Shown here one piece after another: positions 5,055 through 5,378 of a stretch of 5,378 nt of DNA (the first letter of the stretch is position 1; each line of letters begins with the position of its first letter). This stretch comes from Candidatus Bathyarchaeum sp. GTDB lineage: Archaea > Thermoproteota > Bathyarchaeia > Bathyarchaeales > Bathyarchaeaceae. The notes beneath the pieces were generated by a model. That model saw only the letters and a list, made by a program, of their open reading frames with translations, had not been told where the DNA came from and did not search any database. Both the position numbers and the translations under genes were made by a program. The stretch is taken from assembly GCA_004376385.1 (NCBI GenBank), contig SOJY01000210.1:1-5378 (forward strand), read 5' to 3'.

Positions 5055-5378
5055 ATGATGCCGATCAAAAAAACCTTAAAGGCTGTAGCTTCTGCTCTGG
5101 AATATCTTGAAGACGCTGTAGATGCACAAGCCAAAGGAGATGAAGACAAAGTTATACAGCTGACTTGGAGAGCAGCCTCCGACCTAGAATACGGGCTCTT
5201 TCTATTCGCTCTCAAAAGCCTAGAGGAAACCAGAAGTTCATCATGGAAACTCCCCGCCTCAAAACAGCCTGAAATAGAATCACTACTAGCCTCTGCGCAA
5301 GACCTGCTAAAAGAAGCCGCAAACAGTCTTGAGGCAGATAATCAGAAAGAAGCTTACAAGAAAATGTGGATTGTTAGA
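5055..5378 (+). CDS. Helical protein of unknown function, 3' end beyond the window
   Basis: An open frame runs without a stop from ATG-ATG at 5055 to the last base, giving 108 residues (MMPIKKTLKAVASALEYLE and onward). An in-frame TAG at 5016 bounds it upstream. Either methionine could be the start; GGGGATC just before gives only a weak ribosome-binding site. AATTAAAG at 4989-4996 is a weak TATA candidate. The sequence is almost entirely helix-forming, with a likely break around SSSWKLPASKQPE (61-73). No signal peptide or clear membrane segment is seen, so it is probably cytoplasmic. Residues 14-39 and 81-106 align without gaps at an offset of 67, sharing A14/A81, L18/L85, A21/A88 and W38/W105, which suggests two related helical hairpins. 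I recall similar short proteins in Bathyarchaeia but know no function. A HEPN-like or TPR-like helical bundle is possible but unproven; no catalytic RxxxxH of HEPN nucleases is visible in this part. Confidence 0.8.
   Translation, partial: MMPIKKTLKAVASALEYLEDAVDAQAKGDEDKVIQLTWRAASDLEYGLFLFALKSLEETRSSSWKLPASKQPEIESLLASAQDLLKEAANSLEADNQKEAYKKMWIVR

Overview
The window looks archaeal. It carries an adjacent mre11-rad50 gene pair with archaeal sequence features, including a Rad50 zinc hook. It also has TATA/BRE-like promoter elements instead of -35/-10 boxes, GGAGG-type ribosome-binding sites, and two TTG starts. The secreted TYGG-repeat protein, the tail-anchored 'GVKEGDWIEY' protein and the small 'MRDRS' membrane protein resemble, from memory, proteins common in Bathyarchaeia and related Thermoproteota. 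That lineage is an inference and was not tested by a search.

Layout: (1) Positions 1-351, minus strand: the start of a secreted repeat protein, with signal peptide and first TYGG repeat. It is interrupted at 88-90 by a TAG exactly where the repeat expects tryptophan, and the frame then stays open into a second repeat up to the window edge. (2) Positions 352-655: a 304-base divergent intergenic region with several short inverted repeats, a good TATA box for mre11, and an upstream near-copy of the mre11 leader/ribosome-binding site. (3) Positions 656-3939, plus strand: mre11 (399 aa) and rad50 (695 aa) overlap by 4 bases (TTGA) and form a translationally coupled pair. Together they encode the Mre11-Rad50 DNA-end processing complex. 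No herA or nurA gene is next to them in this window. (4) Positions 4006-4644, plus: a secreted or surface protein with one C-terminal membrane anchor, function unknown. (5) Positions 4658-4906, minus: an 82-aa two-helix membrane protein, convergent with the previous gene, 13 bases between stops. (6) Positions 5055-5378, plus: an unterminated, largely helical protein that runs off the window and appears to contain an internal helical-hairpin duplication.

The only clear functional partnership is Mre11 with Rad50. The other genes look like ordinary uncharacterised archaeal neighbours. I see no CRISPR array, tRNA, rRNA or insertion sequence, and no convincing evidence of a new multi-gene system. 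The points most worth a second look are the in-frame TAG in the repeat protein, the Mre11 GSHD motif, the compact Rad50, the duplicated mre11 leader and the internal repeat in the last protein.
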